22,460 nt of DNA, from the NCBI GenBank assembly GCA_964369685.1, contig CAYJFB010000031.1:1-22460 (forward strand), in the 5' to 3' direction. Shown piece by piece: positions 6,608-14,506 of this stretch. The notes beneath the pieces are model-generated. The model ran no database searches, was not told the DNA's origin, and worked only from the letters and a program-made list of their open reading frames with translations. The position numbers and the translations under genes were made by a program. Positions within the stretch are counted from its first letter, which is position 1. Each line of letters opens with the position of its first letter. Source of the DNA: Avidesulfovibrio sp964369685. Lineage in GTDB: Bacteria > Desulfobacterota > Desulfovibrionia > Desulfovibrionales > Desulfovibrionaceae.

Positions 6608-9529
6608 TTACATTAATGTGTAACGTTTATCTTTGCGAACCAATGCGATAAATTCATCCTCAGGAAGTGGTTTTGAAAAATAAAAACCCTGCGCGATATC
6701 GCATTGTAAACTTTGCAACCATTTTGCTTGATTTTGATATTCTATTCCCTCCGCAACCAGTTTCATACCCAATTGTTTTCCAAGTGAGATGATATTTTGC
6801 ACAACTAAAGAACCGCGCGGTGCGTCTTCATGAAAATCTAAAAAGACCTTGTCCAATTTTAACACATCAACATTGATCACACTCAATCGATTGAGTGACG
6901 AATTGCCGGCTCCAAAATCATCCATAGCGACCGTAAAGCCCACTTTGTGCAAAAGTTTGATAATGTCGGGTAAGCTTTTTTCAAAATTCCCTATAGCAGA
7001 TTCCGTAATTTCTATTTCAATTCGTTCTGGATGAACCCTATATGTCTTTAAAAGAATGATCATTTCTTTGATTAATGCTGTCTGAGATAAGGTGATCGGT
7101 GAAATATTTATGGCTATTTTAGGCATATTTGGCACATCTGCATTTCTTTGCAACATTTGACACATTTCTTCAAAAACAAACAATTCCAGCTGTGAGATAA
7201 AGCCGTTTCGTTCCATAACAGGAATGAAAGCATCCGGGAAAATGGGATCACCAATGGGAGGAATCCAACGTACTAACGCTTCTGCACCATGTATTTTTAA
7301 TGTTTTAAAATCAATTTTCGGCTGAAAATACAATACAAATTCTTTATTTTGCAATGCATGTTCCATTCTATAGGCAACATCAAGTGTGGTTGTTGTTGCT
7401 GTACGCATGTCTTCTGTAAAAAATTCAAACGATGTTGTATGCGTTTTTTTTGCTTTTTGATGAGCGACACGAACATTATCAAGCAAAGTTGTCGCGGTTT
7501 CTTTTTTCTCAGAAGAGCATTGACATATCCCTACAGACATATTTAAAGAATACGCTTCACCAACAATTGTTTTAATACGCGGTATAACGTACCCTTTGAT
7601 CACGTCTTCAATATTTTTCCCGTCATCAATCTTTTTAAAAATAAGAAATTGCTCTGCAACAAGCCTTGTTAATAACACATCTTTATTTTTATAAGCGTCT
7701 TGTAATGCATCAGCAATAGATAAAATAACTTGTGTGCCTTTATCTGTTCCGTAATATGTATTGATCATTTTGCAATGATCAATATCAAGCATCATTATCT
7801 CATAGTTTTGTTCATTTGCTTTCTTGAGTGTGTTGTTTACATCTTTTGTAAACTGTGAAAGAGCAGGAAGATCTGTAACATCATCTCTTATAAGATATTT
7901 GAGTGCTGAACGTTGGCGAACAATATACATGCCGCCTATCGTGAAACATATAAAAAAAACAACACCGAAAACAAAAATATAAAAATATTGTTTAATAAAC
8001 TGTACAGGACCAAAATCCGGTGCATAGGCTACAATTTCATTGACAGTGATTTCTTTAATTGTTTCTTTCGGCTCTTTATTAATAATGACATTAAATATTT
8101 CTAAATAATCATGGCTGATCATTTTGGATACATGAAATTTCATTTCAAGATTCATATCAATCACAAGTTGTGGATGATCTTGTGTCGAAGAATAAATAAT
8201 AGAATCTGCGCCTGCTCTTGTTACCAATATCGCATCAAGTTGTTTGTTAAGAAAAGCATTGACCAGATCCTCTGTTTTTGTAAAAAATTCTAAGGTGACT
8301 GTCGGATATTTTTTGGCAAAACGACTGTAAGGGAAATTAATATAGTGAAGAAGACCTATAGTGATATTTTTGGGAAGATTGTGTTCCCAGTCGTCAGCCG
8401 TAGGAACGTTGGTATTTTTTTCTTGAAAAACAACGTTCATGGAAAGTTCTTCATAGGCATCTGTTACATCATAATATTTTGTCATAAAATTTCTTCTGCC
8501 TACAAGGGAAACAAGTAAGTCCAATCCGTTATGGATTTCCCAAGGATTATCAAGATTATACGGTACGTATTCAACTGTAAAATTATATTTTTCTGCAAGT
8601 GTATTTAAATATGCAATACTGATACCCCGAGGTTCTGCGGATGTATTTTGTGATTGATACGGTTCGTGGTTATCAATATAACCGACTTTAAAATGTTTTC
8701 CCGATAAGCGTGTGTGTTCCTCACGAGTTAATGAACGATTGGTAAATTCAGCGTCTTCCCTATTATATTTCCTTGACAAGATGTCATGATACATAATGTT
8801 TTCTTTAAAAAAGGCATATAAATGTTTATCAAGATATGCCATGAGCGCTTCATTTCCTTTTTTTGAAACAAAAAAGGAATGTTTTAAATCAAGATTTACA
8901 ACACTATAAAAATTTTCTTCCGAATAAAGAACGGAGGGGACGATATAAAAATCTGCATCAATATTTGTAAAGTCAATTGAAGTGCCCTGGATATATTGTA
9001 CAGAGATGTTGTGTTGCTTTAAAAACGCTTCAAAGCTTGCATTACCCGGGTTTCCGGGGTATGTTGCAACCGTTTTACCTGCAACACTTTGCGGATCATT
9101 ATGGAAATAATCGTGAGGGTATTTTGTGACGAGTGCGTATTGTATATAGTTAACCGGAATATTACCGAAGGCGTATTCTGCTAAGCGTTCTGGGGTTTTT
9201 GCGGCCAGCCCCGCAATGTCGATAACGCCTTGTTCCAACGCTTCAACGATTGAGCCTACAATCGGAACAAACTGAAATTCAACATTTATATGACGCCCAA
9301 GTTTAACAAGCAAGTCATACCCATAACCCTTTTCATTGTAAGACTGAGAATTTGAAATAAGCCCCATACCAGGCTGATAACCAACAATGATGACAGGTCT
9401 GTTGATTTGCGTTTGTTTTGACACAAGTGGTATGTTTTCTAATGCCTCTGAAGCAAAAAGATTTGTTACAAAGAAAAGATAAAAAGAACAGAGACTATAA
9501 CAAAATAATAATAAAAATCTGACCAACAT
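6608..9529 (-). CDS. Periplasmic-sensing c-di-GMP phosphodiesterase (SBP-SBP-TM-degenerate GGDEF-EAL)
   Basis: 973 residues. A signal peptide (about 1-27, ending in LFA) precedes two periplasmic solute-binding-like lobes of the SBP_bac_3 type (about 45-260 and 278-490; YDLLVKLGRHINVEFQFVP and ISIAYLNTLAEKYNFTVEYV). One membrane helix (about 512-537) leads to a GGDEF domain (about 548-700) and an EAL domain (about 720-965). The GGDEF signature is replaced by VAEQF (624-628), so cyclase activity is unlikely and the domain may be a GTP sensor. The EAL domain keeps the key residues: EAL (750-752), Asn 808, Glu 843, DDFG (870-873), Lys 891 and VAEGIE. Predicted role: binding of a small molecule in the periplasm controls c-di-GMP hydrolysis at the inner membrane. 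The ligand is unknown. Transcribed toward the ankyrin gene but separated from it by 146 nt. Confidence 0.93.
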   Translation of the reverse strand: MLVRFLLLFCYSLCSFYLFFVTNLFASEALENIPLVSKQTQINRPVIIVGYQPGMGLISNSQSYNEKGYGYDLLVKLGRHINVEFQFVPIVGSIVEALEQGVIDIAGLAAKTPERLAEYAFGNIPVNYIQYALVTKYPHDYFHNDPQSVAGKTVATYPGNPGNASFEAFLKQHNISVQYIQGTSIDFTNIDADFYIVPSVLYSEENFYSVVNLDLKHSFFVSKKGNEALMAYLDKHLYAFFKENIMYHDILSRKYNREDAEFTNRSLTREEHTRLSGKHFKVGYIDNHEPYQSQNTSAEPRGISIAYLNTLAEKYNFTVEYVPYNLDNPWEIHNGLDLLVSLVGRRNFMTKYYDVTDAYEELSMNVVFQEKNTNVPTADDWEHNLPKNITIGLLHYINFPYSRFAKKYPTVTLEFFTKTEDLVNAFLNKQLDAILVTRAGADSIIYSSTQDHPQLVIDMNLEMKFHVSKMISHDYLEIFNVIINKEPKETIKEITVNEIVAYAPDFGPVQFIKQYFYIFVFGVVFFICFTIGGMYIVRQRSALKYLIRDDVTDLPALSQFTKDVNNTLKKANEQNYEIMMLDIDHCKMINTYYGTDKGTQVILSIADALQDAYKNKDVLLTRLVAEQFLIFKKIDDGKNIEDVIKGYVIPRIKTIVGEAYSLNMSVGICQCSSEKKETATTLLDNVRVAHQKAKKTHTTSFEFFTEDMRTATTTTLDVAYRMEHALQNKEFVLYFQPKIDFKTLKIHGAEALVRWIPPIGDPIFPDAFIPVMERNGFISQLELFVFEEMCQMLQRNADVPNMPKIAINISPITLSQTALIKEMIILLKTYRVHPERIEIEITESAIGNFEKSLPDIIKLLHKVGFTVAMDDFGAGNSSLNRLSVINVDVLKLDKVFLDFHEDAPRGSLVVQNIISLGKQLGMKLVAEGIEYQNQAKWLQSLQCDIAQGFYFSKPLPEDEFIALVRKDKRYTLM

Positions 9530-9555
9530 AATCTTTATCTCTTCATTTAGGTTCG

Positions 9556-9561
9556 ATTATA
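9556..9561 (-). promoter_or_regulatory. Possible -10 box of the EAL gene
   Basis: TATAAT on the minus strand lies 26 nt before the ATG at 9529. It would give a short leader carrying the GAAGAGA ribosome site. The -35 region (ATGTAT at 17-nt spacing) is weak, so an activator may be needed. Confidence 0.35.
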
Positions 9562-9641
9562 AACAAACTAATATTATCATACATTTTTTATGAACGAAAT
9601 TAAACAATTTATGAAAAATGTGAGACGGTAAGCAAAAATAA

Positions 9642-9806
9642 TAATACGTATTACTTGAATATGTATCACGACTTTTAATGTTAAAATTCATATAAAAATT
9701 CATCTTCACAAGAAAAAACTTCATATATATTAGTATACGTATTATAATCATGCGATAAATGTTATGTCAAGTGAAGTTAGAAATTTTTGACAAAAAAAAT
9801 AATACG
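9642..9806. promoter_or_regulatory. Three ATAATACGT motifs in the divergent control region
   Basis: ATAATACGT occurs at about 9641-9649 (inside the palindrome TAATACGTATTA, 9642-9653), on the minus strand at about 9738-9746 (around palindrome ATACGTAT 9735-9742), and at about 9798-9806 (AATAATACGTTTT). The 465-nt gap between the EAL gene and the sigma-54-type regulator is otherwise AT-rich without a convincing gene. A related palindrome CATACGTATG lies before the GGDEF gene at 14848. They may be sites for a dimeric regulator. Confidence 0.35.
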
Positions 9807-9905
9807 TTTTTTTTAAATACATATCAGCACACAAAAAAACACCTAACAGATAACAGTGTATAAATATTTTATATAAAATAGAATTAATGTATAACGTGAT
9901 ACAAG

Positions 9906-9932
9906 ATATCGATTATTTTATAACATATCGAT
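9906..9932. promoter_or_regulatory. Direct repeats ATATCGAT upstream of the regulator gene
   Basis: ATATCGAT occurs at 9906-9913 and 9925-9932, a 19-bp period, about 70 bp before the regulator's start. Each half is nearly self-complementary. A TTGAAA box follows at about 9939, with a weak TATTTG 17 nt later. It could be an operator; no more than that can be said. Confidence 0.3.
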
Positions 9933-10000
9933 CTCTTCTTGAAAGATTATTTCCTTTTTGGTATTTGTAATTTATTCATTTTAGCCGTAAGGACATGCTC

Positions 10001-11299
10001 ATGCAACCTCACATATCAAAAACAGAATTACTGCAAAATTTGTCGGCGATTTGCAAACAAATCACTCATGGTGATTATGTGAAAGCCAAAGAACTTTTTT
10101 CATTGACACAAGGTACTTGTGTACCCGGTGTCATTCAAGATTTGGCAGAAATTTTTGGTATGATGCTGGTCAAACTTGAAACACGAGAATTTCAACTTGA
10201 ACAGCTTGTGGCTGAATTGGAAGCCGCCTACGCACAAGAAATTCGTTTAAAAGAAGCTATTTTAAATGAAAACAGACAATTGCGTCAGGGATTACTGGCT
10301 AAACCCGATAAACAAGTGATTTGGTTTGGACACGCCATGCAAAACGTGATGCGGCAAATCGAACGCATTGCACACGTTGATGCCACGCTGTTGATTCAAG
10401 GGGAAACAGGAAGCGGTAAAGGCCTATTGGCAAAAACCGTCCACTATTCAGGTGCACGAGCCAAAGAACCCTTTGTATCAATCAATTGTGCAGCAATACC
10501 AAGTTCTTTATTGGAAAGTGAACTGTTTGGTATTGAAAAAGGTGTGGCTTCGGGTGTCAATGCGCGCATCGGACGGTTTGAACAAGCCAATAAAGGAACA
10601 CTGTTCCTTGATGAAATTGGCGATATGCCGCTTGAGAGCCAGGCAAAAATTCTTCATGTTATCGAAAACAAATATGTGGAACGGATTGGCGGTCGCACGC
10701 CCATTGCCGTTGACGTGCGAATTATTGCGGCCACACACCGTGATCTCGTATCCATGTGTGCTGACGGGCGTTTTCGTTCTGACTTATATTATCGTTTGAA
10801 TGTTTTACAATTACGTATTCCACCGTTGCGTGAGCGTCTTGAAGACATTCCGGGATTGGTGCGCCATTTTTTGCAAAATTGTTCAACCCGTATTCCTATG
10901 GCAGCCAGAGATATTGATGAAAAAGCCTTACAGCTGATGCAACAATATGCGTGGCCGGGGAATATTCGTGAGCTGGAAAATGAAACCGAACGTGCGGCAC
11001 TTTTGGCACGAGGACACAGTATAACAGAGCAAGATCTTTCCCCCACATTAGCTTCGGAGACCTTGTCGCAAGTTCTGCCGGTTGCACCAACATTGCCTGA
11101 TCCCGAACTAAAAATGTCGCGCCCTGCAAAAGGTAAAACCGAAACGTTGCAAGTGCGATCGCTTGAAGACGCAGAAAGAACCACCGTACAACACGCCCTG
11201 CGTGAAGCCAACGGCAATAAAACTCGTGCGGCAGCCATCTTGGGTATTAGCCGTGAAGGTCTGCGCAAAATGATTAAGCGACTAAATATAGATGTTTAA
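10001..11299 (+). CDS. Sigma-54-type AAA+ transcriptional regulator with degenerate GAFTGA loop
   Basis: 432 residues. The first 100 residues are helical and coiled-coil-like, with no receiver, PAS or GAF domain that I recognise. The AAA+ domain follows: Walker A GETGSGKG (134-141), Walker B GTLFLDEIGD (199-208), sensor I VRIIAATHRD, arginine-finger region FRSDLYYRLNV, and WPGNIRELENE. A Fis-type helix-turn-helix ends the protein (NKTRAAAILGISREGLRKMIKRL). The loop that contacts sigma-54, normally GAFTGA, reads GVASGV (181-186), losing the Phe and Thr needed for sigma-54 remodelling in well-studied members. The protein may therefore act on sigma-70 promoters, as reported for TyrR and Rhodobacter capsulatus NtrC, or as a repressor. 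AAGGA lies 7 nt before the ATG at 10001; the in-frame ATG at 9995 would be too close to it, so I chose 10001. Confidence 0.9.
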   Translation: MQPHISKTELLQNLSAICKQITHGDYVKAKELFSLTQGTCVPGVIQDLAEIFGMMLVKLETREFQLEQLVAELEAAYAQEIRLKEAILNENRQLRQGLLAKPDKQVIWFGHAMQNVMRQIERIAHVDATLLIQGETGSGKGLLAKTVHYSGARAKEPFVSINCAAIPSSLLESELFGIEKGVASGVNARIGRFEQANKGTLFLDEIGDMPLESQAKILHVIENKYVERIGGRTPIAVDVRIIAATHRDLVSMCADGRFRSDLYYRLNVLQLRIPPLRERLEDIPGLVRHFLQNCSTRIPMAARDIDEKALQLMQQYAWPGNIRELENETERAALLARGHSITEQDLSPTLASETLSQVLPVAPTLPDPELKMSRPAKGKTETLQVRSLEDAERTTVQHALREANGNKTRAAAILGISREGLRKMIKRLNIDV

Positions 11300-11378
11300 A
11301 ATATTATGACCTGTTTATATTTCTCTATATTACGATTTTTTTATATATCTGCACATGAATAAAATATACTTTGTCTTT

Positions 11379-11417
11379 TTGAAAAAAAGTGAAGTCAACA
11401 TGTTTACTTTTTTTCAA
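11379..11417. terminator. AT-rich inverted repeat after the regulator gene
   Basis: TTGAAAAAAAGT (11379-11390) and ACTTTTTTTCAA (11406-11417) are perfect 12-nt arms around a 15-nt loop, 80 nt past the regulator's stop. It might be a weak bidirectional terminator. The remaining 11300-11599 gap is AT-rich and shows no convincing gene on either strand. Confidence 0.35.
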
Positions 11418-11599
11418 TTTAAAACTATGTTCTGAGGCCTTTGTGTGAAAGATTTGTTTTTTCTGTCTGTTACAGTTATTATGCTGGTATTTTTTTGCAG
11501 AGTGTCGATGAACGATCCTCACAAATGCAAAAAGAAAACAGACTGTCTCATTCAGCAAACACGGAAAAACTGCAAAAAAGCATAAACCACATTGTGTAG

Positions 11600-11620
11600 C
11601 CTTTTGCCACAGGCAAAAGG
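11600..11620 (+). promoter_or_regulatory. Tight hairpin in the leader of the IHF/HU gene
   Basis: CCTTTTGCC and GGCAAAAGG form a perfect 9-bp stem with a 3-nt loop (ACA). It ends 29 nt before the start codon and 17 nt before the GGAGG ribosome site. There is no T-run after it. It could stabilise the 5' end of the mRNA or be a protein-binding operator. Confidence 0.55.
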
Positions 11621-11649
11621 TATGGTTGGAACCGTTTGGAGGATATGCA

Positions 11650-11949
11650 ATGAACATGGCGATGACCAAGGCTGATATTGTTGAAGCTATTTATGAAAAA
11701 ACCCAACGCAATCGAGCAGAAGTGAAAGCTACGGTAGAAACGTTGTTGGATTTGATGAAACTGTCAATCAAAAAAGATCATGCTTTATTGGTGAGCGGTT
11801 TTGGTAAGTTTGAAGCGTATCCCAAGCAAGCGCGTAAAGGTCGCAATCCTCAAACAAATGAATCCATTACACTACCTTCTCGTAAGGTTGTTGTTTTTCG
11901 TCTTTCCCGTAAATTTCGTGCAGAATTGAACGGCGAAGAAGAAATATAA
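11650..11949 (+). CDS. IHF/HU-family DNA-binding protein (IHF-alpha-like)
   Basis: 99 residues, the usual length for the family. It begins MNMAMTKADIVEAIYEK and shows the HU/IHF fold: an N-terminal helix pair, the SGFGKFEAY strand, the DNA-arm signature GRNPQT and the C-terminal VVVFRLSRKFRAELN, closer to IHF alpha than to HU. It bends DNA as a dimer and would serve nucleoid structure, recombination and activation of sigma-54 promoters; one such promoter lies 450 bp downstream before fliK. The start is set by GGAGG 7 nt upstream. An in-frame TTG at 11626 has no ribosome site and would add eight residues outside the family. No clear terminator follows; the tRNA-Asn promoter starts 27 nt after the stop codon. 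Confidence 0.93.
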   Translation: MNMAMTKADIVEAIYEKTQRNRAEVKATVETLLDLMKLSIKKDHALLVSGFGKFEAYPKQARKGRNPQTNESITLPSRKVVVFRLSRKFRAELNGEEEI

Positions 11950-11976
11950 TTTTATAAAAAAAATTCTGATAAAATC

Positions 11977-12005
11977 TTGACTTTTTTTTTCTGACAACAT
12001 ATAAA
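11977..12005 (+). promoter_or_regulatory. Sigma-70 promoter of tRNA-Asn
   Basis: TTGACT (11977-11982), a 17-nt T-rich spacer and TATAAA (12000-12005) match the consensus closely. Transcription would start near 12012, about 16 nt before the mature tRNA. Confidence 0.8.
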
Positions 12006-12027
12006 TCTCTTCGTTGTTAGAAGATAT

Positions 12028-12103
12028 TCCCCGATGGCTCAATAGGCAGAGCGGGTGACTGTTAATCACTAGGTTCGCGGTTCAAGTCCGTGTCGGGGAG
12101 CCA
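12028..12103 (+). tRNA. tRNA-Asn (GTT)
   Basis: 76 nt including an encoded CCA. Acceptor strands TCCCCGA (12028-12034) and TCGGGGA (12093-12099) pair perfectly, with discriminator G. The anticodon loop CTGTTAA gives anticodon GTT (Asn), and the T-loop GGTTCAAGTCC is standard. A strong promoter precedes it and an intrinsic terminator follows. Confidence 0.96.
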
Positions 12104-12111
12104 GTAAATTC

Positions 12112-12148
12112 AAGCCTTTACAATGAAAGTTGTAAAGGCTTTTTCTTT
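12112..12148 (+). terminator. Intrinsic terminator of tRNA-Asn
   Basis: AAGCCTTTACAA (12112-12123) pairs perfectly with TTGTAAAGGCTT (12130-12141) across a 6-nt loop, followed by TTTCTTTT. Confidence 0.92.
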
Positions 12149-12399
12149 TGGGCAATCACGCAAATACGAGTCCACGTAGAGTTAGAAAAACTTAACGTGG
12201 CTATAGTATTTGTTTTTTCATCAATGCGACCTAAACCTAAAAACGATACTCTCACCTACAGCATTTCTACTTTGATTTTTTCTAAATATTTTTTAATGAT
12301 TATCAGCTCATTTTTAAATGAAAAAACGTTCAAATAAAAGCATTCTTACCGCACACCTTGCAACACAGCCTCCAAAGGGAAAAAAGGTTCACTTATCTA
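12149..12399. other. AT-rich upstream region of fliK
   Basis: No gene is visible. A short inverted repeat CCACGT (12172-12177) / ACGTGG (12195-12200) stands about 220 bp upstream of the sigma-54 promoter, a distance suited to an enhancer or activator site. The AT-rich stretch between could bind IHF. Both roles are inferred from position. Confidence 0.4.
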
Positions 12400-12415
12400 T
12401 GGCCTGATTTTTGCA
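12400..12415 (+). promoter_or_regulatory. Sigma-54 (-24/-12) promoter of fliK
   Basis: TGGCCTGATTTTTGCA has the invariant GG (12401-12402) and GC (12413-12414) with exactly ten bases between them. Transcription would start near 12426, only 17 nt before the fliK ATG, with the ribosome site GAAGGAG in between. Sigma-54 control of middle or late flagellar genes is common in polar-flagellated bacteria. Confidence 0.78.
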
Positions 12416-12442
12416 AATTCCCATAGAGCGAAGGAGTCTGCC

Positions 12443-14308
12443 ATGCAAATTTTGCCTGTTTCCCACACTGATGATTTGTCTGTTTCTTCAGGATTAAATA
12501 CTCATGATCTTTTAGATTTCAATCGGTTACTGAGTGAATCGCTCACCAACACACCGGCTGAAATAACGCCTCTGCTTGATGCTGTGAGCGACACAGCAGG
12601 CAGTCAGGCAGCATTGCTCAATGAAAATTACGATGCACAAAATACCGCACACACAACAGATGCGCCTTATACAACGACAGACATAAATTCCAGTCCGCCT
12701 GCCTCGTCCACGTTAACTGATTCTTCTGTTGACTTTGATGAATTGCGGTTGACCGACGATGAATTGCAAACCGTAGTACAAAATCTCAGAGATCAAGGCA
12801 TGGACGCAGACACCATTGCCCGAGTAGAAGCACTTGCCGGATACCCCGGCGGTGTTTCCATGCGTCAAGTTATTCAAGCGGTGGCAGGCACAGAAGCCGC
12901 ACAACTCACAGACGGTGATCTGTTACGGATTGAAACGTTTGCAAACAAGCTTGATCCCACAGGCCAACTTGGCGAATCGTTACTCAATGATCTCAAAGAT
13001 GGGCGAGTTGTCAACGCGTGGAACACTCTTTCAGCAACGATCAATAAAACATCAGACGCTATAACAGTTGATGCCGCAACACTCCTATCCTTGGGTAAAG
13101 CATTGCGCTTGGATAACGCCGAATTAGAAAAACTGCAAAGTGCGTTTTCAAACACATCAAAACTGACATTAAATCAAAATGCGCTGAACGCCTTATTATC
13201 GCCCATCCAAAAACACATGAACACGCTTGAAGCCAACCAACAACAAATGGCAGACAAACTGAGTCAAGCACTTTCAAGTGTTGTCGAGAGCACGCGACAA
13301 CGAATGGAAGACGCCAATAACGCCGCAGCCTTAAGTAACAAACGTATTGAACAAACTCTTGAGTTGATGAACGACACGTTTTTAGACAAATTTGGACCGA
13401 CAAAACAAACAGAACAAAACCTGCAAAACATTCAAAATGCCCAAGCCGCACAAACTCAACAAACACTCAATCAATCACAAATACAAGGTTTTGCCGATGC
13501 ACAGAAGAAAGAACAATTGGCTCAATTAGGCACAACCGAAGCCCAACGCAACGCCAAAGCACAAGAAACCGAAAACCGTATCACAGATCTTTTTTCGGTG
13601 ACCGAAGAACAACAAGCCGAACAAGATACCACCTTCACGCAAGGGGATAGTTTATTTGATCATCAAAATTCGGGGGAACAATCGCTTGATAAAACGTGGC
13701 AAACACTGTTGGATAAACTTGAGGTTCGTCACAACAGCAGTCAGAGTAGCCCCATTGTCAGCAGCGTGATTGGTCAGACAACCCAAACAACAGCACAAGC
13801 TGTCAATACAACACCCCAACAACCGACAGGTTCAGGCAATACGGCTGTCAATCAACGTATACTTGCTCAAGTACAGGAAGGTTTTTTTACAAGTTTGAAC
13901 AACGGCGGTAAGCAACTCACTTTAAACCTTGCGCCGGAACACCTTGGTATGATCAGTTTGGTGCTTTCGACACGCAATGGTGAGGTCAGTGCCATACTGA
14001 AACCAGAAAATGCCGAAACCGCAGCACTGTTAAATCAACAAATGGAACAGCTTAAACACAACCTTGAACAGCAAGGCTTGAAGGTTGATGCGCTTGAAGT
14101 TCAAACACCAAGCAATAATAACGCCAAATCATGGCAAGGCATGGAACAACATAACCAAGCACAAGAACAATTTTCAAGACAACAAAGCTTGGAACGTGCC
14201 CGTCGTTTGAATCTATTGCATGCAGCAGATATAGCCACTGCAAATATTTCTTCTACAACGTTTGTGCCATTGCGTGATTCGGCACAATACATTTCCATCA
14301 TGGCATAA
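12443..14308 (+). CDS. fliK: Flagellar hook-length control protein
   Basis: 621 residues. The C-terminal domain (about 485-560) fits the Flg_hook/FliK_C family: GGKQLTLNLAPEHLGMISLVL, then AILKPENAETAALLNQQMEQLKHNL, with the family's LxPExLG core. The N-terminal 480 residues are Gln/Asn/Thr-rich, poorly conserved and partly coiled-coil-like (about 240-390), as expected for the secreted ruler part. FliK is exported by the flagellar type III apparatus, measures the hook, and switches export from hook to filament subunits through FlhB. The gene stands alone rather than in a flagellar operon, with its own sigma-54 promoter upstream and a large hairpin 31 nt downstream. The start is supported by GAAGGAG before the ATG. 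Confidence 0.9.
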   Translation: MQILPVSHTDDLSVSSGLNTHDLLDFNRLLSESLTNTPAEITPLLDAVSDTAGSQAALLNENYDAQNTAHTTDAPYTTTDINSSPPASSTLTDSSVDFDELRLTDDELQTVVQNLRDQGMDADTIARVEALAGYPGGVSMRQVIQAVAGTEAAQLTDGDLLRIETFANKLDPTGQLGESLLNDLKDGRVVNAWNTLSATINKTSDAITVDAATLLSLGKALRLDNAELEKLQSAFSNTSKLTLNQNALNALLSPIQKHMNTLEANQQQMADKLSQALSSVVESTRQRMEDANNAAALSNKRIEQTLELMNDTFLDKFGPTKQTEQNLQNIQNAQAAQTQQTLNQSQIQGFADAQKKEQLAQLGTTEAQRNAKAQETENRITDLFSVTEEQQAEQDTTFTQGDSLFDHQNSGEQSLDKTWQTLLDKLEVRHNSSQSSPIVSSVIGQTTQTTAQAVNTTPQQPTGSGNTAVNQRILAQVQEGFFTSLNNGGKQLTLNLAPEHLGMISLVLSTRNGEVSAILKPENAETAALLNQQMEQLKHNLEQQGLKVDALEVQTPSNNNAKSWQGMEQHNQAQEQFSRQQSLERARRLNLLHAADIATANISSTTFVPLRDSAQYISIMA

Positions 14309-14339
14309 TGTTGTTTCTTTTCTAAATCCCGCTTATAGC

Positions 14340-14419
14340 CACACGGCCTGAAAGGGAAAAACGGATAACGATCACTGTAAAGCAATGTCGTTATCCGTTT
14401 TTCCCTTTCACGCCGTGTG
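14340..14419 (+). repeat. Large inverted repeat, 32-nt arms, downstream of fliK
   Basis: Arms 14340-14371 and 14388-14419 pair over 31 of 32 positions (a single C-C mismatch at 14348), around a 16-nt loop. The arms contain GAAAGGGAAAAACGG. ATTTTT follows the right arm, so it may serve as the fliK terminator, but the stem is far longer than terminators usually are. A REP- or MITE-like element is the alternative. Confidence 0.85.
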
Positions 14420-14466
14420 ATTTTTGAGACTGGCTGTTCTTTTTTGAGGAAGAAAGAATCCCCCCG

Positions 14467-14506
14467 TTGTGGCATTCCTGTGCTTCGCATTGCTCACACG
14501 CCACAA
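14467..14506 (+). repeat. Intergenic hairpin, copy B (TGCTYYGCA family)
   Basis: TTGTGGC (14467-14473) pairs with GCCACAA (14500-14506) around 26 nt that begin ATTCCTGTGCTTCGCATTG. The same interior, with one T/C change in those 19 nt, is found in copy A (3008-3049, minus strand). Like A it lies downstream of a gene in that gene's own orientation. Confidence 0.8.

Noticed and set aside
9557..9751. 64-codon minus-strand open frame before the EAL gene
   Set aside because: It is low-complexity, AT-driven sequence across the control region, with no ribosome site.
9639..9810. TAATACG strings resembling the beginning of the T7 promoter, in a window that encodes a T7-type RNAP
   Set aside because: Only the first seven bases match; the rest of the T7 promoter (ACTCACTATAGGG) is missing, and the polymerase's specificity loop is not T7-like.
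11325..11669. 114-codon minus-strand open frame filling the gap before the IHF/HU gene
   Set aside because: It overlaps the IHF/HU start, has no ribosome site or family resemblance, and is compositionally odd, as expected of AT-rich intergenic sequence.
12080..12103. Match of the tRNA-Asn 3' half to the tRNA-Asp 3' half as a possible att pair
   Set aside because: The identity is limited to the universal T-loop; the acceptor strands differ, so it is ordinary tRNA conservation.
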